Positions 55,040 through 64,000 of a DNA stretch of 64,000 nt are shown here, one piece after another. Under the pieces are notes generated by a model that was not told the origin of the DNA, searched no databases, and saw only the letters and a program-made list of their open reading frames with translations. Origin of the DNA: Azorhizobium sp965227945 (GTDB taxonomy: Bacteria > Pseudomonadota > Alphaproteobacteria > Rhizobiales > Xanthobacteraceae); assembly GCA_965227945.1 (NCBI GenBank), contig CBDDGQ010000006.1, positions 2,356,001-2,420,000 on the forward strand, given 5' to 3'. The position numbers were made by a program, and so were the translations under genes. Numbering within the stretch: position 1 is the stretch's first letter; the number at the start of each line of letters is the position of its first letter.

Positions 55040-56083
55040 TCAGCGCACCGGCGGGGCGTACTGGATGCCGCCGGCGCTCCACAGCTGGTTGACGCCGCGC
55101 GGAATGGCCAGCTTGGAGCCGGTGCCGACGTTGCGCTCGAACACTTCGCCATAATTGCCCACGGCGCGGACGATGCGCACGGCGAAGTCCGGGGTCAGGC
55201 CCAGCATGGTGCCATAGTCGCCATCGGTGCCCACCAGACGCTTCACGTCCGGCTTTTCCGACTTCAGCGCATCCGGCAGCGACAAGGACGAGACGCCCAG
55301 CTCTTCGGCGTTCAGCATGGCGAAGTGGGTCCACTTCACCACGTTGAACCATTCATCGTCGCCCTGGCGCACCACGGGGCCCAGCGGCTCCTTGGTGATG
55401 ACGTCGGGCAGCACGATGTGGTCGGCGGGTTTGGCAAGGCCGGTGCGCAGGGCATAGAGCTGCGACACGTCGGTGGTGAGGGTGTCGCAGCGGCCATCCT
55501 CATAGGCCTTGACCAGTTCCTGCACGCTGGGCAGGGCGATCAGGTCCATCTTCATGTTGTTGGCTTTGAAATAGTCGGTGGCGTAGCTGGCAGCGGTGGT
55601 GCCCACCTGCACGCAGACCTTCGCGCCGTCCAGTTCCAAGGCAGAGGTCAGGTTGCGGGCGCCCCGCAGCATGAAGCCCTGGCCGTCATAATAGGTGATC
55701 GGCCCGAACAGCAGCTTGTACTTGGCCTCCCGTTCCAGGGTCCAGGTGGAGTTGCGCGACAGCACGTCCACCTTGCCGCCCTGGAGCGCCGTGAAGCGCT
55801 CCTCGGCATTCAGCGGCACGAAGGTGACCTTGGCCGGGTCGTTCAGCACGGCGGCGGCAACGGCGCGGCAGAAGTCCACGTCGAAGCCGGTCCACTTGCC
55901 GCCGTCATTGGCGGAGAAGCCGGGAATGCCCTGGCTGACGCCGCAGTTCAGCGTGCCGCGGTCCTTGACCGCCTTGAGGGTCTGCGCCTCGGCGCCCGGG
56001 GCGCCCAGCGCCACCACGGCGCCGGCCAGCAGGGCCCACATGCTTTTCATGCCCATGCTCTTCATGCCAAAGCGTGCCGTCAT
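55040..56083 (-). CDS. Amino-acid ABC transporter substrate-binding protein (AapJ-like)
   Basis: 347 residues with a signal peptide (MWALLAGAVVALGAPGAEAQ) and the type 2 periplasmic binding fold: RGTLNCGVSQGIPGFSAND, GKWTGFDVDFCRAVAAAVL, RNSTWTLEREAKYKLLFGP and AVGNYGEVFERNVG. This matches AapJ/BztA general L-amino acid binding proteins. The frame is open far upstream, but the ATG at 56083 is chosen. No permease or ATPase genes follow; an intrinsic terminator closes the transcript, so its partners must lie elsewhere. Confidence 0.93.
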   Translation of the reverse strand: MTARFGMKSMGMKSMWALLAGAVVALGAPGAEAQTLKAVKDRGTLNCGVSQGIPGFSANDGGKWTGFDVDFCRAVAAAVLNDPAKVTFVPLNAEERFTALQGGKVDVLSRNSTWTLEREAKYKLLFGPITYYDGQGFMLRGARNLTSALELDGAKVCVQVGTTAASYATDYFKANNMKMDLIALPSVQELVKAYEDGRCDTLTTDVSQLYALRTGLAKPADHIVLPDVITKEPLGPVVRQGDDEWFNVVKWTHFAMLNAEELGVSSLSLPDALKSEKPDVKRLVGTDGDYGTMLGLTPDFAVRIVRAVGNYGEVFERNVGTGSKLAIPRGVNQLWSAGGIQYAPPVR

Positions 56084-56118
56084 GGAAGATGCCCCGTTGC
56101 GGGAGAAGATGGCGCCGG

Positions 56119-56796
56119 TCACAGGGTGACGGCCTGGCGGATGATGACCTTCGTGCCCACCGGCACGCGGTTGTACAGGTCGATGACGTCGCTGTTCACC
56201 AACCGGAAGCAGCCGGAAGAGATCGCATAGCCGATGGTGTCCGGCTGGTTGGTGCCGTGGATGCGGTAGACCGTGCCGCCCAGATAGAGCGCGCGGGCGC
56301 CCATGGGATTGCCGGGGCCGCCGGCCATGAAGCGCGGCAGATAGGGCTGGCGCTGGATCATCTCCGGGGGCGGCGTCCAATCGGGCCATTCCGACTTGCG
56401 GGTCACCTTCTCCAGGCCCTGCCACTGGAAGCCGTCGCGGCCGACGCCGATGCCGTAGCGCATCGCCCGGTTGTTGCCTTCTACCAGATAAAGATACCGG
56501 TCGGACGTGGAGATGATGATGGTGCCGGGGGCTTCCGTGGTGCGGAAATAGACCGGCTGGCGGCGATAGGCCGGATCCAGCTGGGCTTCATCCTCCGGTG
56601 TCGGCACCAGGCCCGGCTGGTCGCCGATGTCCAGCGTCGCCCCGGGCGTGCCGCGCGGCGCGGTTGCGCCCGGCACCGAGGCGTTGGGGACGGGCGTGCG
56701 GTTGCCCAGGGCCTGCGCCATGGCGGCATCGGCGAGCGCAAGGCCGCCCATCTGCAGCACGGCGGCGAGCGCGATGATTCTGAATGTGCGTGTCAT
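56119..56796 (-). CDS. L,D-transpeptidase (YkuD domain), exported
   Basis: 225 residues with a cleavable signal peptide (ALAAVLQMGGLALADAAMAQ), a Thr/Pro-rich linker, and the YkuD domain ending in the catalytic HGTNQPDTIGYAISSGCFRL. It shares the wall-crosslinking role of the 1723-2373 protein. GGAGG lies just upstream of the ATG at 56796. The ABC binding-protein gene follows 35 bases downstream on the same strand. Confidence 0.93.
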   Translation of the reverse strand: MTRTFRIIALAAVLQMGGLALADAAMAQALGNRTPVPNASVPGATAPRGTPGATLDIGDQPGLVPTPEDEAQLDPAYRRQPVYFRTTEAPGTIIISTSDRYLYLVEGNNRAMRYGIGVGRDGFQWQGLEKVTRKSEWPDWTPPPEMIQRQPYLPRFMAGGPGNPMGARALYLGGTVYRIHGTNQPDTIGYAISSGCFRLVNSDVIDLYNRVPVGTKVIIRQAVTL

Positions 56797-56861
56797 GATT
56801 GCCGACCTCCTTCTCCCCGCCCCCGCGGAACGTCGGGAGGAGCGTGATCGAACAGGGTTAA

Positions 56862-56895
56862 CATCCCGCGACGGAGCCTGCTCCTGTCGTGGGAT
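56862..56895. repeat. Near-perfect hairpin between giant autotransporter and L,D-transpeptidase genes
   Basis: CATCCCGCGAC and GTCGTGGGATG form an 11-bp stem with one G-T pair around a GGAGC/GCTCC-like centre. It lies in the 271-base gap after the autotransporter stop on the minus strand. No T-run follows, so it may be an attenuator or stability element rather than a terminator. Confidence 0.5.
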
Positions 56896-57067
56896 GGCGC
56901 CTTGTCTTCCGCTCCCGACCGGGTCCCTTGGTCCGCGGCCCCTGAGGACTCGCGTACCTAATGTCCGATAGCCGAGCCGCAGCGGAAGGAAAAGTGAAAA
57001 AGACAGGCCGGATCGCCGGCGCCCCGCCGGCCCGCAGCCACAGGTGGGCGCTGTGTCCATCGGCGGC

Positions 57068-60000
57068 TCAGAACTTCACCAGGAACGTCCCCTTGAAGGC
57101 GTTGTCATAGGCGTCGGCCCCGAGCAGGCCGCTATAGGTGAGGCTCAAGCTGGTCTGGGCCGTCAGCGCCATGTCCAGCGAGGCTTCCAGCAGCAGCGCA
57201 TCGGTGGCGATGGGCGCGCCCTGGATCGCAAAGGGGGTGCTGCCGCTGGCGAAGGCGAACACCGCTGAAGGTGACGTGTCGCCGAAAGCATGCTGCCAGC
57301 CCACGGTGGCCCGGCCCTGGGCGAACAGCGGGCCCAGCTGCAAGGGCAGCGCGCCATGCACGCCTAAGGTTGTGAAAACGATGTCGTCGTCCTGGGGTTG
57401 TGAGGTCAGCGCGGCAAGGCTGCCGTTTTCCGAGAAGCCGTTCACATGGAGATTGACGTAGGCCGCATTGACGAACGGCTCCAGCATGGCCGGTCCCACG
57501 GCCATGGGGACGCCCAGCTCGCCATAGATCTGACCTTGCTGGCCGCTGTAGTCGGCCCGGGCAAGGCCCGTGAACCCAGGGAAGAACACTTGCCGGTTGG
57601 TGGACACGTCGTGCCAGGTGAAGGCGGCGCCGAAGCGCAAGTCGACCGGGCCGAGGCGCGTGCCGCCATAGAGCGCCACATGATAATCGTCACTGGTCCC
57701 CGAGGAGCCGCGGCCGTCCACACTGAAGTCGCTGGAGCTGTAGCCGGTGGCAAAGCCCACCCGCCACTGATCGCCGATCCGTCCATCAAGGCCCGCGAAC
57801 ACGCCGGCAATGGTGCGGCTCAGCGCGCCGGTATTGGCGGTGCCATCCACCGATCCCCACGACCCGAACGCCTGCGCCCAGCCGGCCCCAGTGCTCTCGG
57901 CACCGGCGTCGGGGGCGGGCGCCGGCATGCGGGCGCGCGCCAAAGTGGCTTCGCGCAGGAAGCGGCTGTCGGTCAGGAACATGCTGGCGGCGCTGGCATG
58001 GGCTTCGCCCGAGAGCTGGTTGAAGGCCGCATCCGCCTGCGCGGCATTGAGCGACAGGATGGCGTTGTAGATGGGATTGCCATAGCCCAGCGACTGCGCC
58101 CCGTTGGCCGCCGCCGCCTGGTTGGCGGTCACCGCCACGCTGGCGAACGGGATTTCGTTCGGTGCCAGGGTCAGCTGGGCCTGGTTGCCGGCATAGGTCA
58201 CATTGGGCGTCAGGAAGGTGAGGTCGGAGGTGATGGTGTCGAACGTGCCCACCAGGGTTCCGGCGGTGAGGAAGGTGTAGGGAAGATTGACGCTGTAGCC
58301 GGCCGAGGAATCGATCTTCAGCAGGCCGGCGAGGCTTGCGATGCCGCTCACCGCCACCAAGTCGCTGCGCTGCGGGTCGATTTCCAGCAGGAAGGTGGCG
58401 CCCGAGGCCAGCCGCAGACTGCCTTGCACGCTCATGGTGCCGATGGAATGGCCCGGTGAGAGCTGCGCCCCATTGGCCAGCGTCACCGAACCCACCGTGC
58501 CGTGGCCGCCCAGGGTGGCGCCCGCGCTGACCGAGACCGACGAACTGGCGATGGAGGCGCTGGATCCGGCGGCATTGCCGACGATGAGGCTGCCGCTGCT
58601 CACCACCGTGGGGCCGCTATAGGTCGAGACGCCGTCGAGAATGAACTCGCCGCTGCCGGTCTTGGTCAGGCCGCCAGTGCCGGAGATGCTGCCGGCGAAG
58701 GTGGTGTTGCTGTTGCTGGCGCCGGTGGCCAGGGTGGCGCTGCCCAGGGTCACCGACCCGCTGCCCGCCAAGGCGCCGATGGATTGGCCGTGGCTGGCCA
58801 GATCCAGGGTGGCGCCGCTGCCGATGCTGACGCTGGTGCCGCTGGAGAGCGCCCCGGTCACATCGGTGCGCAAGGTGCCCCCGCTGATGGTGGTGGCGCC
58901 GGTGAAGCTGTTGGCGGACGCCAGCGCCAGCGTGCCCGCGCCGGCCTTGGTGAGGCCGCCGGCGCCGGAGATGGCGCCGCTCAATGTGGCACCGCCGGCG
59001 GGGGTCTCGATGGTGGCGGTGCTGCCGCCCGCCAGGGAGATCGCATTGGCCAGCGTATAGGCACCGGACAGCGTGAGATCCGAGGAACTGAGGACGGAGA
59101 TGGCGCCGGTGCCCAGGGCACTGGCATTGCCAACCACCAGCGTGCCGCCGTCCAGCGTGGTGCCGCCGCTGAAGCTGTTGGTGCCGGTGAGGGTCAAGGT
59201 GCCGGAGCCGGTCTTGGCAATGCCGCCGCTGCCGCTGATCTCGCCCGACAGGGTGACCGGGTAGCCGGAGGTGTCGATGGTGCTGGTGGCGTTGGCGGCC
59301 AGTTGCACGGTGTTTGACAGGCTGTAGGCGCCGGCAAAGCCCAGGGTGGCGCCGCTCAGCACCGACAGATTGCCGGTGCCGAGCGCCCCGTTGTTGCCCA
59401 CGGTGAGGGTGCCGCCGGCGATGGTGGTGTCGCCGCTGTAGGTATTGGTCGTGGTCAGGGTGAAGGTGCCGGTGCCGATCTTGGTCAGGCCGCCGGTGCC
59501 CTCGATCAGGCCCGCGAAGGTGGTGGACGTATTGTCGGCCCCGGTGGTCAGCAGCGCACTGCCGAGGCTGACGCTGCCGGCCCCGGCCAGCGAGCCGATG
59601 GTCTGCGCCGTGCTGTTGAGATCCAGGAGCGCGCCCGCCGCCACCTGGACGGCGCTGGTGGCCGGCAGGGCGCCCGCCACATCGGTGCGCAGGGTGCCTT
59701 CGGAGACGGTGGTGGCGCCGCCATAGGTGTTTACCGCCGCCAGCGCGACCAGCCCCGGACCGATCTTCGCCACGCCGCCGGCCCCGGAGATCACCCCGGC
59801 CAGCACCAGCGGCTCGGTGTGGGTGTCCAGGGTCGCGGTGGCACCGGCACTGACCGCCATGGTGTTGGTGAGGGTGGCGGCCACCAGGTAGTCCAGCTCC
59901 GCATTGCCGCGCACGCTGATGGTCCCGGTGCCAAGGCCCGCGGCATTGGTGACGATGAGTTCGCCCCCCGAGAGCACGGTGCCGCCGGAATAGCTGTTGG

Positions 60001-63000
60001 CGGCGTCCAGGGTCAGCGCGCCGCTGCCGGCCTTCACCAGGGCGCCGGCGCCGCTGATGGTGCCGCGCAGGGTGACGTCGTAGCTGGTGGTGTCGAAGGT
60101 CGCTTCCACGCCCGCGGCCAGGATCGCCGCATTGGCGAAATCGAAGCTGCCGCCGAAGGCCAGCGTACTGGTGCCGAGGAAGGCGAGGGGGCCGCTGCCG
60201 AGGGCGCCCGCCGTGGCGATGGCGAGGGTGCCGCCCGCAAGGCTGGTGCCGCCGGAATAGCTGTTGTCGCCCGTGAGGGTGAGGGTGCTGGCCCCCACCT
60301 TGGCCAGGCCGCCGACACCGGAGATGACGCCATCGAAGGTGCTGGTGCCGGTATCCTTGCCGACCGTGAGGGTCGCGGCGCCGAGCGCCACGGCGCCGCC
60401 GCCGGACAGGCTGGCGATGGACTGGTTCGCGCCCGCCAGATCGAGGATGGCGCCGCCGGAAATGCGCACGTCGCTGCCGGTGGGCAGCGCCCCTGCGATG
60501 TCGGTGCGCAGCGTGCCGGCATCGACGAGGGTGGCGCCCCGATAGCTGTTGGCCGCCGCCAGGGCGACCACGCCTTCGCCGATCTTGGACAGGCCGCCGT
60601 CTCCGGAGATCGCGCCAGCCAGAACCAGGGTTTCGGTGTGGGTGTCGAGCACCACCGTGCCGCCCGCCGCCACGTCCATCGTGTTGGTGAGGGTGGCGGC
60701 CACCGTATAGTCCAACTCGGCGGTGCCCCGCACGGCGATGCCGCCGGTGCCGAGGCCGCTGGCATTGGTGACGATGAGGGCGCCATCGGTCAGCACCGTG
60801 CCGCCGGAGAAGCTGTTGGCGCCCGCCAGGGTCAGCGCGCCGGCGCCGGTCTTCACCAGCGATCCGGTGCCGGCCAGGATGCCGGAGAGCGCAACCTCGT
60901 AGGCGCCGGTATCGACCGTGAACGCCGCGTCGCTGGCCAGCGAGAAAGCGTTGCCGAGGCTGTAGCTGCCGCCGAACGCCAATGTGCCGCTGGCCGCCAC
61001 GGTCACGGCGCCGGTGCCGAGGGCGTTGGCATTGGCCAGCGCCAGCGTCCCCGCGGAGAGGAGGGTGCCGCCGGAATAGCTGTTGTCGCCGGACAGGGTG
61101 AGGGTGCCGGTGCCGGCCTTGGCGAGGGTCCCGGCCCCCGAGATGGCGCCGTCGAGCGAGACCGCATGGTCGCGGGTATCCACCGTGCCGATGGCGCTCA
61201 TGCCCAGCGCCACGGGGCCGGAGACGCTGGCATCGCCGGTGACGGCGAGCGTGCCAGTGGTGCCGAGGAATGCGAGCCCGCCGCTGCCCAGGGCCGCCGG
61301 CCCCGCCACCGCCAGCGTGCCGCCGGCGATGGTGGTGCCGCCCGCATAGCTGTTGGTGCCGTTGAGCGTCAGCGTACCAGTGCCGGTCTTGACCAGGCCG
61401 CCGGCCCCGGACACGCCGCCGGAGACGGAGACGTCGAAGCCTGCCGTGTCCAGCGTGCCCAGGGCGCCGGCCGCCACGGTGACGGGGGTGGCGAAGGCAT
61501 AGGCGCCGGAGAACGCCAGGGTGCTGGTGGCGGCGAAGGTGAGGCCGCCGGTTCCCAGCGCCGACGCGCTGCCCAGGGCCAACGTTCCGCCGGCAAGGGT
61601 GGTGCCGCCCGCATAGCTGTTGCTTCCGGTGAGCGTCAGTGTCCCCCCGCCCGTCTTGGCAAGGCCGCCCGCACCGCTGATGTCGCCGGTCAGCCGGATG
61701 GCCTGGCTCCCGGTATCCACGGTCGCGGTGGCCCCGGCGGCCACCGCCATCGCATTGGCCACGGTGACGGCATTGGTGACCCCCAGGGTCGCGTTCGCCG
61801 TGACGCTGAGCGTGCCGCTGCCGAGCGCGGTGTCGGTCCCCAGGATCAGCGTGCCGGCGGCCAATTGCGTGCCGCCCGCATAGCTGTTGGCGCCCGCCAG
61901 CGTCAGCGCGCCGCTGCCCGTCTTCGCCAGCCCACCCGCGCCGGACACGGTGCCGGTGAGGCTGACGGCGGCGGTGCCGGTGTCCATCACCGCCGCCGCT
62001 CCCGCGGCCACGGTGATGGCATTGGCGAGGGTCATGTCGGTGCCGAACACCAGCGCCGCCGTCCCCACCACATCCAGCGCGCCGCTGCCGAGGGCGCCGC
62101 CATTGCCCAGCGCGATGGCCCCCGACGCGAGGCGGGTGCCGCCGGAATAGGTGTTCACCCCGGTGAGGGCGAGGGTGCCGGTGCCGGTCTTGCTGAGGCC
62201 GCCGGTGCCGGCGATGCTGCCGGAGAAGAGGGTGTCGGTGTTGCCCCCGCCGGTGGTGAGCGTGCCGCTGCCCAGCTGCACCGAGCCGGCGCCGGACAGG
62301 GCCGCCACCGTCTGGTCGTGGCCGGCCAGATCCAGCGTCGCGCCGCCGGTCACCTGCACCGCCGTGGCGCCGGCCAGCGCGCCGGCCACGTCGGTGCGCA
62401 GGGTGCCCTGGGCGATGGTGGTGGCGCCGGCATAGGTGTTGACGGCGGCCAGCGCCAGCGTGCCGCTACCGGTCTTGGTGAGCGCGCCGGCCCCGCCGAC
62501 GGTCCCGGCCACGGTGGCGGTGTTGGCCGCGGTGTCGAAGGTCACCGTGGCGCCGGCGCCCAGCGTGATGGCATTGGCGAAAGCGAAGGTGCCATCCAGG
62601 TTGAAGGTGGTGTCCGACAGGAAGGTGAGGCCGCCGGTGCCCAGCGCGCTGGCGTTGGCCAGGATCAGGGCGCCGCCGTCAATGATGGTGCCGCCGGAGA
62701 AGGTGTTGGCGCCGGCGAGCGTCAAGGTGCCCGCGCCGGCCTTGGCGATGCCGCCGCTGCCGGAAATGACGCCGTTCACGGCCACCGCATAGCTGCCGGT
62801 ATCGAAGGTGGCGGTGGCGCCGGTGGCGACGCTGACCCTATTGGCCAGATCGAACGCCCCGCCGAAGGCGAGCGTGCCGCTGCCGGCGAAGGCGAGGGCG
62901 CCGGTGCCGAGTGCGCCCGCATTGGCGAGCGCCAGCGTGCCGCTTGCGAGCGTCGTGCCGCCGGTATAGCTGTTGGCTCCGGAGAGTGTGAGCGTGCCGG

Positions 63001-64000
63001 TTCCCGTCTTGGCCAGCGCGCCATCGCCCGCGAGCGCGCCGGCCAGGGTCACGGCATAGGCGCCCGTATCGAAGGTGGCGACGGCGCCGCTGCCGACGCT
63101 GACCGCATTGGCCAGATCGAAGGCCCCGCCGAAGGCCAGCGTACCGCTCTGTGCGAACGTCAGTCCGCCGCTGCCGAGTGCCTGGTTCGTCGCCAGCGCC
63201 AGCGTGCCGCCGGCGATCGTGGTGCCGCCGGTGTAGCTGTTCGCGCCGGAGAGGGTCAGCGTGCCGGTTCCGGCCTTGGCCAGCGCGCCGTCGCCAGAGA
63301 GCGCGCCGGCCAGGGTGACGGCGTAGGCCCCCGTATCGAGCGTGCCGGTGGCGCCGGTGGCCAGCGTGATGGCATTGGTGAGGGCGTAGGCGCCGCCCAC
63401 CGACAGCGTGCTGGTCCCGGCGAAGGTCAGGCCTCCCGTGCCGAGCGCACTGGCGTTGGTGACGGCGAGGGTGCCGCCGGCCAGGGTGGTTCCGCCGCTA
63501 TAGCTGTTGGCGCCGGAGAGGGTAAGCGTGCCGGAGCCGGTCTTGGCCAGCGCACCGTCGCCGGAGAGGGTGCCCCCTAGGGTCACCGCATAGGCCCCGG
63601 TGTCCAGCGTGCCGGTGGCGCCGGCGGAGAGCGTCATGGCATTGGCCAGGGCGTAGGCGCCGCCCACCGACAAGGTGCTATTTCCGGCGAAGGTCAGGCC
63701 GCCGGTGCCGAGGGCATTGGCGTTGGCGACGGCGAGCGTGCCACCGGCGAGGGTGGTTCCGCCGCTGTAGCTGTTGGCGCCGGAGAGCGTGAGCGTCCCG
63801 GAGCCGACCTTGGCGAGTGCGCCATCTCCGGAGAGTGCCCCCGCCAGGGTCACCGCATAGGCGCCTGTGTCCAGCGTGCCGGTGGCGCCGATGGCGAGCG
63901 TGATCGTGTTGGCGAGGCTATAGGCGCCGCCCACGGACAGTGTGCCGCTTCCGGCGAAGGTGAGGCCGCCGGTGCCGAGTGCCCCCGCATTGGCGAGGGC
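57068..64000 (-). CDS. Giant autotransporter with beta-strand (PATR) repeats, 5' end beyond window
   Basis: The minus-strand frame is open from the window edge to a stop at 57068, giving 2310 residues; an apparent GTG start at 63934 is inside a repeat, so the true start lies outside. The passenger is a series of units of about 88-90 residues, each with GTLTLSGANSYSGGTTLAGG and ALGTGGLTF and a GGAYALANAMTL-like opening, the autotransporter-associated beta-strand repeat that builds a beta-helix. Four longer units carry an insert LRTDVAGAL..LDL..Q.I..L.GAGSV. The C-terminal barrel (57068 to about 57890) starts GAGWAQAFGSWG and ends in Phe. Likely an adhesin or aggregation factor by family. Confidence 0.93.
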   Translation of the reverse strand, partial: ALANAGALGTGGLTFAGSGTLSVGGAYSLANTITLAIGATGTLDTGAYAVTLAGALSGDGALAKVGSGTLTLSGANSYSGGTTLAGGTLAVANANALGTGGLTFAGNSTLSVGGAYALANAMTLSAGATGTLDTGAYAVTLGGTLSGDGALAKTGSGTLTLSGANSYSGGTTLAGGTLAVTNASALGTGGLTFAGTSTLSVGGAYALTNAITLATGATGTLDTGAYAVTLAGALSGDGALAKAGTGTLTLSGANSYTGGTTIAGGTLALATNQALGSGGLTFAQSGTLAFGGAFDLANAVSVGSGAVATFDTGAYAVTLAGALAGDGALAKTGTGTLTLSGANSYTGGTTLASGTLALANAGALGTGALAFAGSGTLAFGGAFDLANRVSVATGATATFDTGSYAVAVNGVISGSGGIAKAGAGTLTLAGANTFSGGTIIDGGALILANASALGTGGLTFLSDTTFNLDGTFAFANAITLGAGATVTFDTAANTATVAGTVGGAGALTKTGSGTLALAAVNTYAGATTIAQGTLRTDVAGALAGATAVQVTGGATLDLAGHDQTVAALSGAGSVQLGSGTLTTGGGNTDTLFSGSIAGTGGLSKTGTGTLALTGVNTYSGGTRLASGAIALGNGGALGSGALDVVGTAALVFGTDMTLANAITVAAGAAAVMDTGTAAVSLTGTVSGAGGLAKTGSGALTLAGANSYAGGTQLAAGTLILGTDTALGSGTLSVTANATLGVTNAVTVANAMAVAAGATATVDTGSQAIRLTGDISGAGGLAKTGGGTLTLTGSNSYAGGTTLAGGTLALGSASALGTGGLTFAATSTLAFSGAYAFATPVTVAAGALGTLDTAGFDVSVSGGVSGAGGLVKTGTGTLTLNGTNSYAGGTTIAGGTLAVAGPAALGSGGLAFLGTTGTLAVTGDASVSGPVALGMSAIGTVDTRDHAVSLDGAISGAGTLAKAGTGTLTLSGDNSYSGGTLLSAGTLALANANALGTGAVTVAASGTLAFGGSYSLGNAFSLASDAAFTVDTGAYEVALSGILAGTGSLVKTGAGALTLAGANSFSGGTVLTDGALIVTNASGLGTGGIAVRGTAELDYTVAATLTNTMDVAAGGTVVLDTHTETLVLAGAISGDGGLSKIGEGVVALAAANSYRGATLVDAGTLRTDIAGALPTGSDVRISGGAILDLAGANQSIASLSGGGAVALGAATLTVGKDTGTSTFDGVISGVGGLAKVGASTLTLTGDNSYSGGTSLAGGTLAIATAGALGSGPLAFLGTSTLAFGGSFDFANAAILAAGVEATFDTTSYDVTLRGTISGAGALVKAGSGALTLDAANSYSGGTVLSGGELIVTNAAGLGTGTISVRGNAELDYLVAATLTNTMAVSAGATATLDTHTEPLVLAGVISGAGGVAKIGPGLVALAAVNTYGGATTVSEGTLRTDVAGALPATSAVQVAAGALLDLNSTAQTIGSLAGAGSVSLGSALLTTGADNTSTTFAGLIEGTGGLTKIGTGTFTLTTTNTYSGDTTIAGGTLTVGNNGALGTGNLSVLSGATLGFAGAYSLSNTVQLAANATSTIDTSGYPVTLSGEISGSGGIAKTGSGTLTLTGTNSFSGGTTLDGGTLVVGNASALGTGAISVLSSSDLTLSGAYTLANAISLAGGSTATIETPAGGATLSGAISGAGGLTKAGAGTLALASANSFTGATTISGGTLRTDVTGALSSGTSVSIGSGATLDLASHGQSIGALAGSGSVTLGSATLATGASNSNTTFAGSISGTGGLTKTGSGEFILDGVSTYSGPTVVSSGSLIVGNAAGSSASIASSSVSVSAGATLGGHGTVGSVTLANGAQLSPGHSIGTMSVQGSLRLASGATFLLEIDPQRSDLVAVSGIASLAGLLKIDSSAGYSVNLPYTFLTAGTLVGTFDTITSDLTFLTPNVTYAGNQAQLTLAPNEIPFASVAVTANQAAAANGAQSLGYGNPIYNAILSLNAAQADAAFNQLSGEAHASAASMFLTDSRFLREATLARARMPAPAPDAGAESTGAGWAQAFGSWGSVDGTANTGALSRTIAGVFAGLDGRIGDQWRVGFATGYSSSDFSVDGRGSSGTSDDYHVALYGGTRLGPVDLRFGAAFTWHDVSTNRQVFFPGFTGLARADYSGQQGQIYGELGVPMAVGPAMLEPFVNAAYVNLHVNGFSENGSLAALTSQPQDDDIVFTTLGVHGALPLQLGPLFAQGRATVGWQHAFGDTSPSAVFAFASGSTPFAIQGAPIATDALLLEASLDMALTAQTSLSLTYSGLLGADAYDNAFKGTFLVKF
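58640..64000 (-). repeat. Tandem repeats within the giant autotransporter passenger (267-bp period)
   Basis: A landmark in each unit, TAGCTGTTG or its close variants, occurs at 62967, 63234, 63501 and 63768, exactly 267 bases apart, with a variant at 62700; further back it occurs at 61347, 61614 and 61881 at the same step and at 61077, 270 bases before the next. Units near the window edge are nearly alike in DNA; older units toward the barrel have diverged. The period equals 89 codons, so copy number changes keep the frame. Confidence 0.85.

Noticed and set aside
59819..63580. 1253-residue frame on the plus strand opposite the giant autotransporter
   Set aside because: It mirrors the autotransporter repeat period, consists of low-complexity Gly/Ala/Arg, has no start signal, and matches no family.

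Overview
The window is high-GC bacterial chromosome. Its layout (gyrB, recF, dnaN and dnaA together, trpFBA leading into accD and folC, folE and hisI beside a NifU-like scaffold gene and yidD) and its protein sequences point to an alphaproteobacterium of the Hyphomicrobiales, most like Xanthobacter, Azorhizobium or Starkeya. The family assignment is inference from gene order and sequence character; no 16S rRNA gene, tRNA or CRISPR array was seen.

Region 1 (1-8,100) is the replication hub on the minus strand: dnaA, dnaN, recF and the start of gyrB, with a LysE-type exporter and an L,D-transpeptidase lipoprotein between recF and gyrB. rpsT lies upstream of dnaA, separated by about 1 kb that contains an AT-rich patch and at most one doubtful small gene. 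No canonical DnaA boxes were found there. Region 2 (8,100-15,900, plus strand) holds an NDUFA9-like dehydrogenase, trpF, trpB, a small exported protein, trpA, an exported Ntn-type linear amide hydrolase, accD and folC. The two exported-protein genes interrupt an otherwise familiar cluster. Region 3 (15,950-23,800) holds a CsbD-like stress protein, ilvD, a two-domain CVNH-like exported protein, a PDC-sensor membrane protein whose kinase half looks degenerate, three small unassigned genes and a PerM/AI-2E family transporter.

Region 4 (23,800-26,400) looks like an acquired patch: an AT-rich segment with a long imperfect inverted repeat, a TetR regulator divergent from a short-chain dehydrogenase (SDR), and a frameshifted, truncated second SDR. 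A GTCCAAAAA motif occurs twice between the regulator and the intact SDR and again ahead of the broken one. Region 5 (26,400-44,850) is mostly housekeeping: guaA, rsmB coupled to an MTA/SAH nucleosidase, a MAPEG protein, an iron-permease-like protein, gamma carbonic anhydrase, BTLCP peptidase, rhomboid, CBS protein, folE-hisI-patatin, NifU-like scaffold, PAP2 phosphatase, yidD, a large membrane-anchored patatin-like protein, thrS and a YdcZ-type transporter.

Region 6 (44,850-64,000) is rich in cell-surface and envelope genes: an autotransporter with a repeated G-[DN]-x-x-x-G-x-Y passenger motif, an exported protein of unknown function, a nitroreductase, a nadK-algI-algX transcription unit that probably O-acetylates an unidentified exopolymer, cutA, an MBL hydrolase, an AapJ-like amino-acid binding protein without permease genes, a second L,D-transpeptidase, and the 3' 6.9 kb of a giant autotransporter made of roughly two dozen autotransporter-associated beta-strand repeats. 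Its 5' end lies beyond the window.
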